Positions 24,979 through 32,571 of a DNA stretch of 50,719 nucleotides are shown in pieces. Under the pieces are notes generated by a model. The model did not search any database. It saw only the letters and a program-made list of their open reading frames with translations, and had not been told where the DNA came from. The DNA is from an uncultured Lachnospiraceae bacterium. Lineage in GTDB: Bacteria > Bacillota > Clostridia > Lachnospirales > Lachnospiraceae. Position 1 is the stretch's first letter. The number at the start of each line of letters is the position of its first letter. The translations under genes and the position numbers were made by a program. The stretch is from assembly GCA_910584845.1 (NCBI GenBank), contig CAJUDH010000006.1:1-50719 (forward strand), in the 5' to 3' direction.

Positions 24979-25007
24979 TTGCCATAAAAATGAAATTCTG
25001 GTACAAT
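24979..25007 (+). promoter_or_regulatory. promoter of the right signalling / T7SS operon
   Basis: TTGCCA (24979-24984) and TACAAT (25002-25007) are 17 bases apart and 61 bases upstream of the PP2C start. From here to 34901 the genes overlap or nearly touch, so one long transcript is likely. Confidence 0.75.
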
Positions 25008-25067
25008 CAGTCTGTATGCGAATTTCAAATAATAACGATATTTTACAAAAAATGAGCGGGGGATTTT

Positions 25068-25793
25068 ATGGTTAAATTTTCGATGCTAAGCGATATGGGT
25101 TCCCGGTCCAATAATGAAGACAATATCGGGATGTACCAGGATGGAGATTCTTACTGCTTCATCCTGGCCGATGGTTTAGGCGGGCATGGGAAAGGGGAAG
25201 TGGCATCACAGCTTGCCGTAGATGCCGTTATTGAGCAGTTTACAAAAGGGGGAAGGCAAGAAGGCTTCCTTGATGTGGTGTTCGCGAAGGCCCAGGAGAA
25301 AATTATGGCCCGCCAGGAGGAGGACCGGGCCTGCATGGACATGAAGACCACGTTGGTTGTGCTGGACGTGGAGGAGGACCGGATCCAATGGGGGCATATC
25401 GGGGATTCCCGCCTTTATTTTTTGCAAAACGGCAAAATACGTGTCAGGACTTTAGACCACAGCGTCCCTCAAATGCTGGTGGCCGTGGGCGAGATCAAAG
25501 AGAAGGAGATCCGCCACCATCCTGACAGGAACCGCCTGCTAAGGGTACTGGGCGTGGAAGTGGAAGAGCTAAAGCATCAGGTATCCGAACCCATTAACAG
25601 GGAAGGCCGGCAAGCCTTTTTACTGTGTTCCGACGGCTTTTGGGAGCTGATTGAAGAAAAAAAGATGGAAGCTACTTATAAAAAGGCTTCCACGCCGGAA
25701 GAATGGCTGCAGGAGATGCAGAAGATTGTGATGAAAAACGGAAAAAACACCAACATGGATAATTATTCTGCCATAGCAGTCTGGATTGACTGA
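25068..25793 (+). CDS. PP2C-family Ser/Thr protein phosphatase
   Basis: The 241-residue protein carries NNEDN near 15-19, ADGLGGHGKGE, the HIGDSRLY strand, CSDGFWE and a final MDNYS metal site. It is closer to the Stp1/PrpC type than the other two phosphatases here, which read QQD and QDNTT at these positions. It heads the right operon, 16 bases before a zinc-ribbon FHA gene. It should remove phosphates placed by the kinases of this locus. Confidence 0.9.
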   Translation: MVKFSMLSDMGSRSNNEDNIGMYQDGDSYCFILADGLGGHGKGEVASQLAVDAVIEQFTKGGRQEGFLDVVFAKAQEKIMARQEEDRACMDMKTTLVVLDVEEDRIQWGHIGDSRLYFLQNGKIRVRTLDHSVPQMLVAVGEIKEKEIRHHPDRNRLLRVLGVEVEELKHQVSEPINREGRQAFLLCSDGFWELIEEKKMEATYKKASTPEEWLQEMQKIVMKNGKNTNMDNYSAIAVWID

Positions 25794-25809
25794 TTTACAG
25801 GAGGAGAGT

Positions 25810-26436
25810 ATGGCTATTATCAAATGTAGCAATGGACATTATTATGATTCCGATAAATATCCCCAATGCCCCCATTGCGGAAATTTTTCCTTGGATGAGG
25901 ACGACCGGACCATGTCAGCCCGGGATTTGCCTACTTTTGACCCGGCAGATGACGACAAAACGGTTTCCCTGGTACAAGGTATGGCAGGGGTGGCATCGGT
26001 AGTCCCCAATTATGGGAATTCGTCTTTGCCGGTCAATGGCAGCGCTTTTGCCGGCAGGGACGACGGGGAAAAAACCATCGGTATCTACGAGGCCGAAAAA
26101 GGGGCTAAGTATATTGTCGGATGGCTGGTATGCATATCCGGGCCGGAACGGGGGAGGGACTACCGGCTGTACCCGGGCTTCAACCGCATCGGGCGGGACT
26201 ATGGGCTGAATGTGGCGGTCATGGAGGATCAGGGCATGAGCCGGGAAGCGGCCTGTTCTGTGGTATACGACGAGCGGGGCAACAAATTCTATGCCGTGCA
26301 GCAGCAGGCGGCAACGGCTTACCTGAACGGGACGCTGCTGGCCGGCGCGGTGGAACTTAGCAGCGGCGACGTGATTAAAGCCGGCACCAGCGAGTTTGAA
26401 TTTGTGGCATTCTGCAGAGAGGGAAGGGTATGGTAA
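25810..26436 (+). CDS. zinc-ribbon FHA-like adaptor protein
   Basis: The 208-residue soluble protein has an N-terminal ribbon KCSNGHYYDSDKYPQCPHCG, a low-complexity middle and an FHA-like domain from about 105. That domain has IGR and SRE, but the His normally found in SRxH is replaced (SREAAC), so phosphothreonine binding may be weak. The same architecture recurs at 36062. It overlaps the next gene by 7 bases. The start at 25810 has a strong AGGAGG site. A phospho-dependent adaptor linking kinase and secretion machine is inferred. Confidence 0.8.
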   Translation: MAIIKCSNGHYYDSDKYPQCPHCGNFSLDEDDRTMSARDLPTFDPADDDKTVSLVQGMAGVASVVPNYGNSSLPVNGSAFAGRDDGEKTIGIYEAEKGAKYIVGWLVCISGPERGRDYRLYPGFNRIGRDYGLNVAVMEDQGMSREAACSVVYDERGNKFYAVQQQAATAYLNGTLLAGAVELSSGDVIKAGTSEFEFVAFCREGRVW

Positions 26437-28268
26437 TGAAGATAAGACGTTTGTTGGCCGGCGTATTGCTGGCTGCCGGAATTTTGGCCTGTGGCATGGT
26501 AAGCCCGGCGGATGAGGCCCCGTCCCTGGAACAGGTGTACGTAAACATGCCGGAAGTGATGGCTTATGGGCAGGGGGTAGCAGGGGATGTGGCAGAAGCC
26601 AACTTGGGAAAGGAAAAACTGGAATACATAGGGAGCACCCCTTTTTCCCAAACCGGACAGTCCGTTTATTACTATGTGCTGCTGGACGTGTCCAATTCTA
26701 TGCCGGCAGCCTATTTTAATGCGATTAAGCAGTCTATCGTAAATTTTGAATCAACTTTAAAACCCAACGACCGCATGGCCCTCTATACGTTTGGGGAACA
26801 GGTGGAGTTAAAGCTGCCGGAGGAACATACCCCTGCGGATACGCAGCAGGCTATGGAGACCATCCGGAATGCGGACAACCGGACGTTGCTTTTCGAAGCG
26901 ATCAGCATGGCGGCGGACCGGGCGGAGCAAGTGCAGCCGGATGTGTGTAAAAGGAAGGTCCTGATCGTGATTTCCGACGGCGAGGACTTTACCATCGGGG
27001 GGACCGGGGCCCAGGAAGCCCAGGAAAACTTAAAGCGAAAAGGGATTCCCGCCTATGCCTACGCCATTAAAGACACGGCCCGGGCCAACATCAATAACTT
27101 CGGCGAGTTTGCCAGGACTTCCGGCGGGCAATTGACTATATTTGACGCGCAGCAGGCGGCAACGCTGTTAGACGGCTTAGTGGCTACCATGGACAGTTTC
27201 GAAGTGATGGAGTTCCGGGCCCAGGACAATTTTGCCAGCAACAGTATGGAAACCTTTACCATAAAGACCCATGCCAATCAGACCATTACCCGGGACGTAC
27301 TGGTATTCCGGCATATACCGGACGAGACGGCGCCTACCATCCTAAGGGCAGACAAAGTGGCGGATGACCAGGTGGAAGTTGAATTTTCAGAGCCCGTGAA
27401 AGGCGCTGACGTAGCTGCTTCTTATACGGTGACCAGAAAAGACCTGAAAAAAGATAAAGGCTCCGACGACGAGGATACCGAAGAAACCGAGGAAGAAACG
27501 GAAGAAGAAACCGAAGAAGAAACCGAAGAAGAAACCGAGGAAGAAACCGAGGAAGAGGAAGAAGACGAGAAAAACGTAGCGGCGGTGGCTGGCGTCAGCG
27601 TAAATACAGAAAACCCCAATGTGGTTGTCCTGACTTTTGCCAACGAACTGAAGCCGGGTGAATATACCATAACCTGCACGAATATTTATGACATATCCAT
27701 GGAGGGCAACGCGGTTGCCAATACGGCGGTTTTTGAGGTAGAGCAATACCCCTTGTCCAAACGGATCTTAATGGTTGTGCAGCAGTGGTACTGGGTATTC
27801 CTGGTATTATTGGCCCTCCTGGTTATTTTAACTATTTTCCTGGTGTACCGGAAAGTGAAAAAGGGCCGGGGCGTAATCTATGTGGACGGCAAGCCGGTTA
27901 TTGCTTCCGAAGTGGAGGTCCACAAACATGTGGCGATCCAGAAAGCCCAGGAACAAGCCAATGTGCCGGGGGGGAAGACCTTCCATCTACGGGTCAGCGT
28001 CAAGGGCGGCCCGCCTCAGGAGATGAACCTGCGGCTGGCTAAAAGCTTTATAGTAGGCCGGTCAAAGATCTGCAATTTATACTTTGACGACAACCGCATG
28101 TCCCGACAGCATTTTGCCCTGGAATGGGACGGCATGGAAATGTATGTGAGTGACTTGAACACCACAAACGGGACTATGGTGAACAATGTAAAGATTAATA
28201 AAAAACGGAGGCTGCAGCAGGGTGACAAAATCTCTGCCGGCTCTGTAGAAATGACGATCGGGTGGTGA
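26430..28268 (+). CDS. secreted-side vWA protein with cytosolic FHA domain
   Basis: The 612-residue protein has a signal sequence (1-22, a Cys at 21), then a von Willebrand A domain outside. Its MIDAS motif DVSNS starts at Asp86 and VISDGED follows. Next is an Ig-like SbsA-type domain interrupted by an acidic Glu/Thr repeat. A membrane helix lies at about 453-475 and a fully canonical FHA domain inside at about 530-612 (GRS, SRQH, TTNGT). It could couple a metal-dependent adhesion contact outside to phosphothreonine binding inside (inference). Either ATG at 26430 or 26436 could be used. It overlaps both neighbours. Confidence 0.88.
   Translation: MVMKIRRLLAGVLLAAGILACGMVSPADEAPSLEQVYVNMPEVMAYGQGVAGDVAEANLGKEKLEYIGSTPFSQTGQSVYYYVLLDVSNSMPAAYFNAIKQSIVNFESTLKPNDRMALYTFGEQVELKLPEEHTPADTQQAMETIRNADNRTLLFEAISMAADRAEQVQPDVCKRKVLIVISDGEDFTIGGTGAQEAQENLKRKGIPAYAYAIKDTARANINNFGEFARTSGGQLTIFDAQQAATLLDGLVATMDSFEVMEFRAQDNFASNSMETFTIKTHANQTITRDVLVFRHIPDETAPTILRADKVADDQVEVEFSEPVKGADVAASYTVTRKDLKKDKGSDDEDTEETEEETEEETEEETEEETEEETEEEEEDEKNVAAVAGVSVNTENPNVVVLTFANELKPGEYTITCTNIYDISMEGNAVANTAVFEVEQYPLSKRILMVVQQWYWVFLVLLALLVILTIFLVYRKVKKGRGVIYVDGKPVIASEVEVHKHVAIQKAQEQANVPGGKTFHLRVSVKGGPPQEMNLRLAKSFIVGRSKICNLYFDDNRMSRQHFALEWDGMEMYVSDLNTTNGTMVNNVKINKKRRLQQGDKISAGSVEMTIGW
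27480..27563 (+). repeat. 12-bp tandem repeat encoding EETE
   Basis: Six near-identical units of GAAGAAACCGAR plus a degenerate seventh lie inside the vWA-FHA gene and keep the reading frame. They make an acidic stalk or loop inside an Ig-like domain. Copy number is expected to vary by slippage. Confidence 0.9.
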
Positions 28269-29620
28269 TGGAGATGGTAACAGAAGCGTCAGGAATGTGC
28301 CCTAATTGCTTTGCTTTCCATTTTGTAGACGGGCGGTGTCCGGACTGCGGATATGCGAATACCGCCGGGAGCGGCAGTTACCAGACGCTTCCGCCGGGGA
28401 CACTGCTGGGCAACCGGTACATGGTAGGAAGGGTATTGGGGATCGGTGGTTTTGGCATTACATATAAAGCATTTGACACGCTGTATAAAAGAATTTGTGC
28501 GATCAAAGAGTTTGCGCCTTCCGGGTTGGCTTACCGTCAATGGGGCGGGTTAACCATGCAGGTCCATAACAGTTCCAACCTGTCTTATTATCAACATGGC
28601 ATGCAGCGTTTCATGGAAGAAGCCCAAACTTTGAAACGCCTGGAAAATGTTGCGTCGGTTGTCCAGGTGTGGGAGTGTTTCCAGGAAAATAACACCGCTT
28701 ATTTTGTTATGGAGTTTTTGGACGGGACGGACTTAAAGCATGTGATTAAGGCTATGGGCGCCAGCATTAACAGCCGGGACATTACGGACATTATCATTAA
28801 GATCGGCGGCGCCATAGACATCATCCACCGGACGACCAATATCCTCCACAGGGATATTAGCCCGGATAATATCTATATTGTAAAAAACGGCGGGGTGAAA
28901 CTGCTGGATTTTGGCAGCGCCAGGCAGAAGACCATGGACGAGCGCCAGGAATTTACCGTAGAGTTTAAAAAGGGTTTTGCCCCCTTTGAGCAATATTCCC
29001 GGAACGGGAAGCAAGGGCCGTATACCGATGTCTATGCGTTGGCCAGCACTTATTACTATTCCCTTACGGGAGTTATGATACCGGATGCCATGTCCCGCCT
29101 GGACGGCCGTGCTTACGTGCCGCTATACCAGATGCGCCAGGATATTACCCAGGAAGTCTCCAAGTCTGTGGATCAGGCTTTAGAGGTGGATTGGCGCAAA
29201 CGCACCCAAACCATGGCGGAGTTTATCCGGGGCATCAGCCAGGAGGGTGAACCGGATCCGGTGGACGAAGGGAACCATCTGGCGGAGAAAAAGATGACCC
29301 CTTATCTGGAAGTGCTGTCTGGCAGCAATGCAGGGGTGCGGTGGAAGCTGCCCAAAGACACTCCGGTGGTCATCGGGCGTTCGGCAAAACAGAGCAATAT
29401 TATTATTGAGGGGAACCCCAACATCAGCAGATCCCACTGCAATTTAGTGTATGACGGCGAAAGCGGGGAATTTTTACTGAAAGATTTATCCTCAAGCAAC
29501 GGGGTATTTGTAGAGAACCGCCGCCTGGAGCCGCAAAAGATATACCGCTACCGGGCGGAGGTACAATTCATGCTGGCTGACAGCAAGTGCGTCATCAAAG
29601 CGGGGGTATCCTATGAATAA
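28268..29620 (+). CDS. soluble Ser/Thr kinase with zinc ribbon and C-terminal FHA domain
   Basis: The 450-residue cytosolic protein has a zinc ribbon (Cys11, Cys14, Cys24, Cys27). Its kinase domain has GIGGFG, Lys80, HRD at 194-196 in HRDISPDN and DFG from Asp214, followed by GFAPFEQY. A canonical FHA domain at about 352-450 has GRS, SRSH and SSNGV. It has no membrane segment, unlike the other active kinases here. The FHA part may read its own phosphorylation or recruit substrates. The ATG at 28268 shares one base with the stop of the vWA gene; in-frame GTG codons lie just upstream. It overlaps the PP2C gene by 8 bases. Confidence 0.92.
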   Translation: MEMVTEASGMCPNCFAFHFVDGRCPDCGYANTAGSGSYQTLPPGTLLGNRYMVGRVLGIGGFGITYKAFDTLYKRICAIKEFAPSGLAYRQWGGLTMQVHNSSNLSYYQHGMQRFMEEAQTLKRLENVASVVQVWECFQENNTAYFVMEFLDGTDLKHVIKAMGASINSRDITDIIIKIGGAIDIIHRTTNILHRDISPDNIYIVKNGGVKLLDFGSARQKTMDERQEFTVEFKKGFAPFEQYSRNGKQGPYTDVYALASTYYYSLTGVMIPDAMSRLDGRAYVPLYQMRQDITQEVSKSVDQALEVDWRKRTQTMAEFIRGISQEGEPDPVDEGNHLAEKKMTPYLEVLSGSNAGVRWKLPKDTPVVIGRSAKQSNIIIEGNPNISRSHCNLVYDGESGEFLLKDLSSSNGVFVENRRLEPQKIYRYRAEVQFMLADSKCVIKAGVSYE

Positions 29621-30446
29621 CAATATCGAGCAGCGCAAAGCCAGGGCCAAGGGGGGGCAAATAGAAGCCTCGGCTTACAGCATTATCGGCCACCGGGAAT
29701 ACCAGCAGGATTATGCCGGGCTGATCCTTGAGCCTGACAAGCTCCTGGCCGTGGTCTGCGACGGCATGGGGGGGCTTAATGGCGGAGAGGCAGCCAGCCG
29801 GGAAGCCGTGCGGCTGCTGCTGTCAGATTATGACGCAAATCCGCCGGAAGGGCAATTTACGGATTTCCTTTGCCGGGAAGCGGCTAAGATGGATCAGGCG
29901 GTTTTTGGCCTGAAGGATGAGAACGGCCAGGCGCTGCAGGCAGGAAGCACGGTAGTTTCCGTGATTATCCAAGACGGGAATCTGCACTGGATGTCTGTGG
30001 GGGACAGCCGTATTTATGTATTGAGGGACGGCAACATGGTTGCCGCCACCAAGGACCACAATTATCGCCGGGAGCTGGACGAGGCGCTGGCCAGAGGCGA
30101 CATTACCCAGGAATTTTATGCCAAAGAGGCGGCCACCAAACGGGCAGAGGCATTGACCAATTTTTTGGGGATGGGGGGGATCCGGCGTATGGAACGCAAC
30201 TCCCAGCCCCTTGCTTTGGCAGATGGGGACTGTATCCTGCTTTGCAGCGACGGGCTGTACAAACGGCTGGACGAACATCAGATCCGGGCTTTGCTCATAG
30301 ATAACCTGGTGAGCACCCGGGTGGCCGCTAAGCGGCTGGTGGAGATGGCCATGGCTTTGGCTGCCAGGGGGCAGGACAACACTACGGTAATTGTCATCCG
30401 GTATCACACGTTACAGGAGGATGCTAGCAATGGCGCGTTGTTATAA
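29613..30446 (+). CDS. PP2C-family Ser/Thr protein phosphatase
   Basis: The 277-residue protein shows YQQD, CDGMGG, SVGDSRIY, CSDGLYK and RGQDNTT in the proper order. It is the close relative of the phosphatase at 1194 and, like it, sits right before a kinase with a solute-binding-like outer domain. It overlaps the kinase-FHA gene by 8 bases and the next kinase by 17 bases, so the amounts of kinase and phosphatase are translationally tied. Confidence 0.92.
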   Translation: MNNNIEQRKARAKGGQIEASAYSIIGHREYQQDYAGLILEPDKLLAVVCDGMGGLNGGEAASREAVRLLLSDYDANPPEGQFTDFLCREAAKMDQAVFGLKDENGQALQAGSTVVSVIIQDGNLHWMSVGDSRIYVLRDGNMVAATKDHNYRRELDEALARGDITQEFYAKEAATKRAEALTNFLGMGGIRRMERNSQPLALADGDCILLCSDGLYKRLDEHQIRALLIDNLVSTRVAAKRLVEMAMALAARGQDNTTVIVIRYHTLQEDASNGALL

Positions 30447-32571
30447 ATGTATGAGAGAATTTCCGGACGGGTTTGCAATTTGCCCCCATTGCGGATACGA
30501 ACAGGCAGAAAACACCCAGGACCTTTATTACTTGCCCCCGGGTACATTGCTGGCCAACGGCCGCTATCAGATCGGCACGGCAGTAAACACCGGCGGTTTT
30601 GGCATTGTATACCGGGCATGGGATACGGTTTTTGATAAGATGATTGCCGTCAAAGAGTATTATCCCGGAGGGAAGGTTACCCGGATCCCGGGCACGTGCC
30701 AGGTGGTGGTTTATTCCGAGAAGGACAAAGGCGAGTACGCCAGGGGAAAACAGGATTTCCTGATTGAAGCCCGGACCGTGGCCCGGTTTAGCAATTTACC
30801 TAACGTGGTTGACGTATACGACTATTTTGAAGCCAATAATACGGCTTATATGGTGATGGAATTCATGAACGGCATCCCCTACAGCCAGTATATCCGGCAA
30901 CATGGGGGGAAGCTGGATTTACAGACGGCCATGGCCGTAACCCATGGGGTCTTGGAAGCTTTGAAAGAAGTGCACAAGGCAAAGGTTATCCACTGTGACA
31001 TTAAGCCCAACAATATTTTTATTGATACCGCCGGGACGGTGAAGGTAAAGCTGTTTGACTTTGGCGCGGCTTACTTAGCCGGGGTGGAGCGGAAAAACGA
31101 TACCCTTACCCCTTGCTATGCGCCCCCGGAGCTTTACAATACGAAGGGGAAGCGGGGTCCTTATACCGATATTTATTCCGTGGGCGCCATGATGTATTTT
31201 GCTTTGACCAGCATTAAGCCGGAAGAGGCTACAGACCGGCTCCACGAGGATCACCTGATCCCCCTTAACAAAGCGAACCCGTCGGTTTCCGTAGGCGTCA
31301 GCAATGCGGTGATGCGCGCTATGGCCTTGAAAGAGGATATCCGTTTCCAGAATGCGGAACAGTTTGCGCAAGCGCTGGTCAAAGGGAACGCGCTGGATGT
31401 GGAGGCGGAGATACGGCGCCGGAAAAGGAAGCGGGTCTTGCAGGTAGCCGCTACGCTGACCGTGCTTTTGGGCGCAGGCGCCGCCTGTGTGTTTAATATG
31501 AAACGGCAGCGCGACGAAAATACCTTGCGCCCGGCCCGGCTGGAGGTTTGGGTGATGGCAGACGAGAATGACGTCGCCGGGGAAGGGAGCCCTGACCCGA
31601 TAACGGCGGATCAGCGGTTTTCCAATATGACTAAAAATTTCCAGGAAGAATATGGCATTGACTGCCAGGTGACGGTAATCCAGCAGGGCCAGTATGCAGA
31701 CAAGATAAACGAGGCGGCCCAAAACGGGGAATTGCCGGACGTGTTTGACAGTACTTACCTGGACGCCCAATATATGGACCAGCTCCAGTCCCTGGATGAA
31801 ACCTGGCGGTTAATGGGAAGCCCGGACGGATTGCTGTTCCTTAACGCTTATGACGACAAGTTCCCGGAAAAAAAGCAGATGCCCCTTTGCTTTCAGGTTC
31901 CGCTGGTGTATGTCCGCCAAGAGGCGGCCCCTGCCCCGGCTGACGGGGAAGAGGCGGAAACCCAGCCACCCGAATCCGGGTTCGGATCCGGCCTGGCGGA
32001 AGCCCTGCACAACGTGGAGGAGCTAAAAGATGAGGACGGAGCCTATTCTTATTCGGTAAAGGCTGACGATTACCTGTTGTATGACGATTTGCTGGGGGAC
32101 GGCTGTGTGGAGAATTTCTACCAGCTGGCAAAAGAAAAGGACCGGGATATGGAAGACGCTTTCGGGATGTTCCGGGACGGGCAAGTGCGATATTACTTGT
32201 CGGATACGGCGGATTACCAGTTGATGTATGAGGCGATGCCGGGGCAGTTCCAGGTAGTCCCACTGGGATTTGACCGTTACCAGGCACGGTTTGACCACCT
32301 TTGGAGCGTAAACAAGTCGTCAGGGAAGGCGAAGAAAAAAGCTGCCCAGTGGCTGATCTTTTATATGTTGTCTGACCGGGCCCAGAATGCCCTGGGGGTG
32401 AAAAGCCTGGAAGGGGTCCCTTTAAGCGAAACTATCCGGAACAACGTGTTTTTTGAAGTATATAACGGGGATCTGCTTCAAATCCAGGGCCATATCCCCA
32501 ACGTGGAGCCGGGGGGGAGCGATTGGATCCAGAAAAATCTAGAATATAGGGAAAAGTGGGAAAACAGATGA
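30430..32571 (+). CDS. membrane Ser/Thr kinase with extracellular solute-binding-protein-like domain
   Basis: The 713-residue protein has a zinc ribbon (Cys4, Cys7, Cys18, Cys21). The kinase domain has NTGGFG, an IAVK Lys, an unusual HCD at 188-190 in place of HRD, the loop Lys192 retained and DFG from Asp210. One membrane helix is near 336-353. Its outer domain (about 365-705) has solute-binding-protein hallmarks: VTVIQQGQYADKINEAA, NGELPDVFDSTY, FQVPLVYV and HLWSVNKSS. It is the counterpart of the kinase at 2001. AGGAGG lies nine bases before the chosen ATG. Ligand and substrate are unknown. Confidence 0.88.
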   Translation: MARCYKCMREFPDGFAICPHCGYEQAENTQDLYYLPPGTLLANGRYQIGTAVNTGGFGIVYRAWDTVFDKMIAVKEYYPGGKVTRIPGTCQVVVYSEKDKGEYARGKQDFLIEARTVARFSNLPNVVDVYDYFEANNTAYMVMEFMNGIPYSQYIRQHGGKLDLQTAMAVTHGVLEALKEVHKAKVIHCDIKPNNIFIDTAGTVKVKLFDFGAAYLAGVERKNDTLTPCYAPPELYNTKGKRGPYTDIYSVGAMMYFALTSIKPEEATDRLHEDHLIPLNKANPSVSVGVSNAVMRAMALKEDIRFQNAEQFAQALVKGNALDVEAEIRRRKRKRVLQVAATLTVLLGAGAACVFNMKRQRDENTLRPARLEVWVMADENDVAGEGSPDPITADQRFSNMTKNFQEEYGIDCQVTVIQQGQYADKINEAAQNGELPDVFDSTYLDAQYMDQLQSLDETWRLMGSPDGLLFLNAYDDKFPEKKQMPLCFQVPLVYVRQEAAPAPADGEEAETQPPESGFGSGLAEALHNVEELKDEDGAYSYSVKADDYLLYDDLLGDGCVENFYQLAKEKDRDMEDAFGMFRDGQVRYYLSDTADYQLMYEAMPGQFQVVPLGFDRYQARFDHLWSVNKSSGKAKKKAAQWLIFYMLSDRAQNALGVKSLEGVPLSETIRNNVFFEVYNGDLLQIQGHIPNVEPGGSDWIQKNLEYREKWENR

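Noticed and set aside
8743..25067. The central block considered as a mobile insertion between the two signalling arms
   Set aside because: It contains ordinary metabolic genes with normal promoters and terminators, and no integrase, transposase, flanking repeats or attachment sites were seen.
27480..27563. Short regular repeats considered as a CRISPR array
   Set aside because: There are no spacers. The 12-bp units are contiguous and encode part of the vWA-FHA protein. The repeats at 36221 and 39870 are likewise coding.
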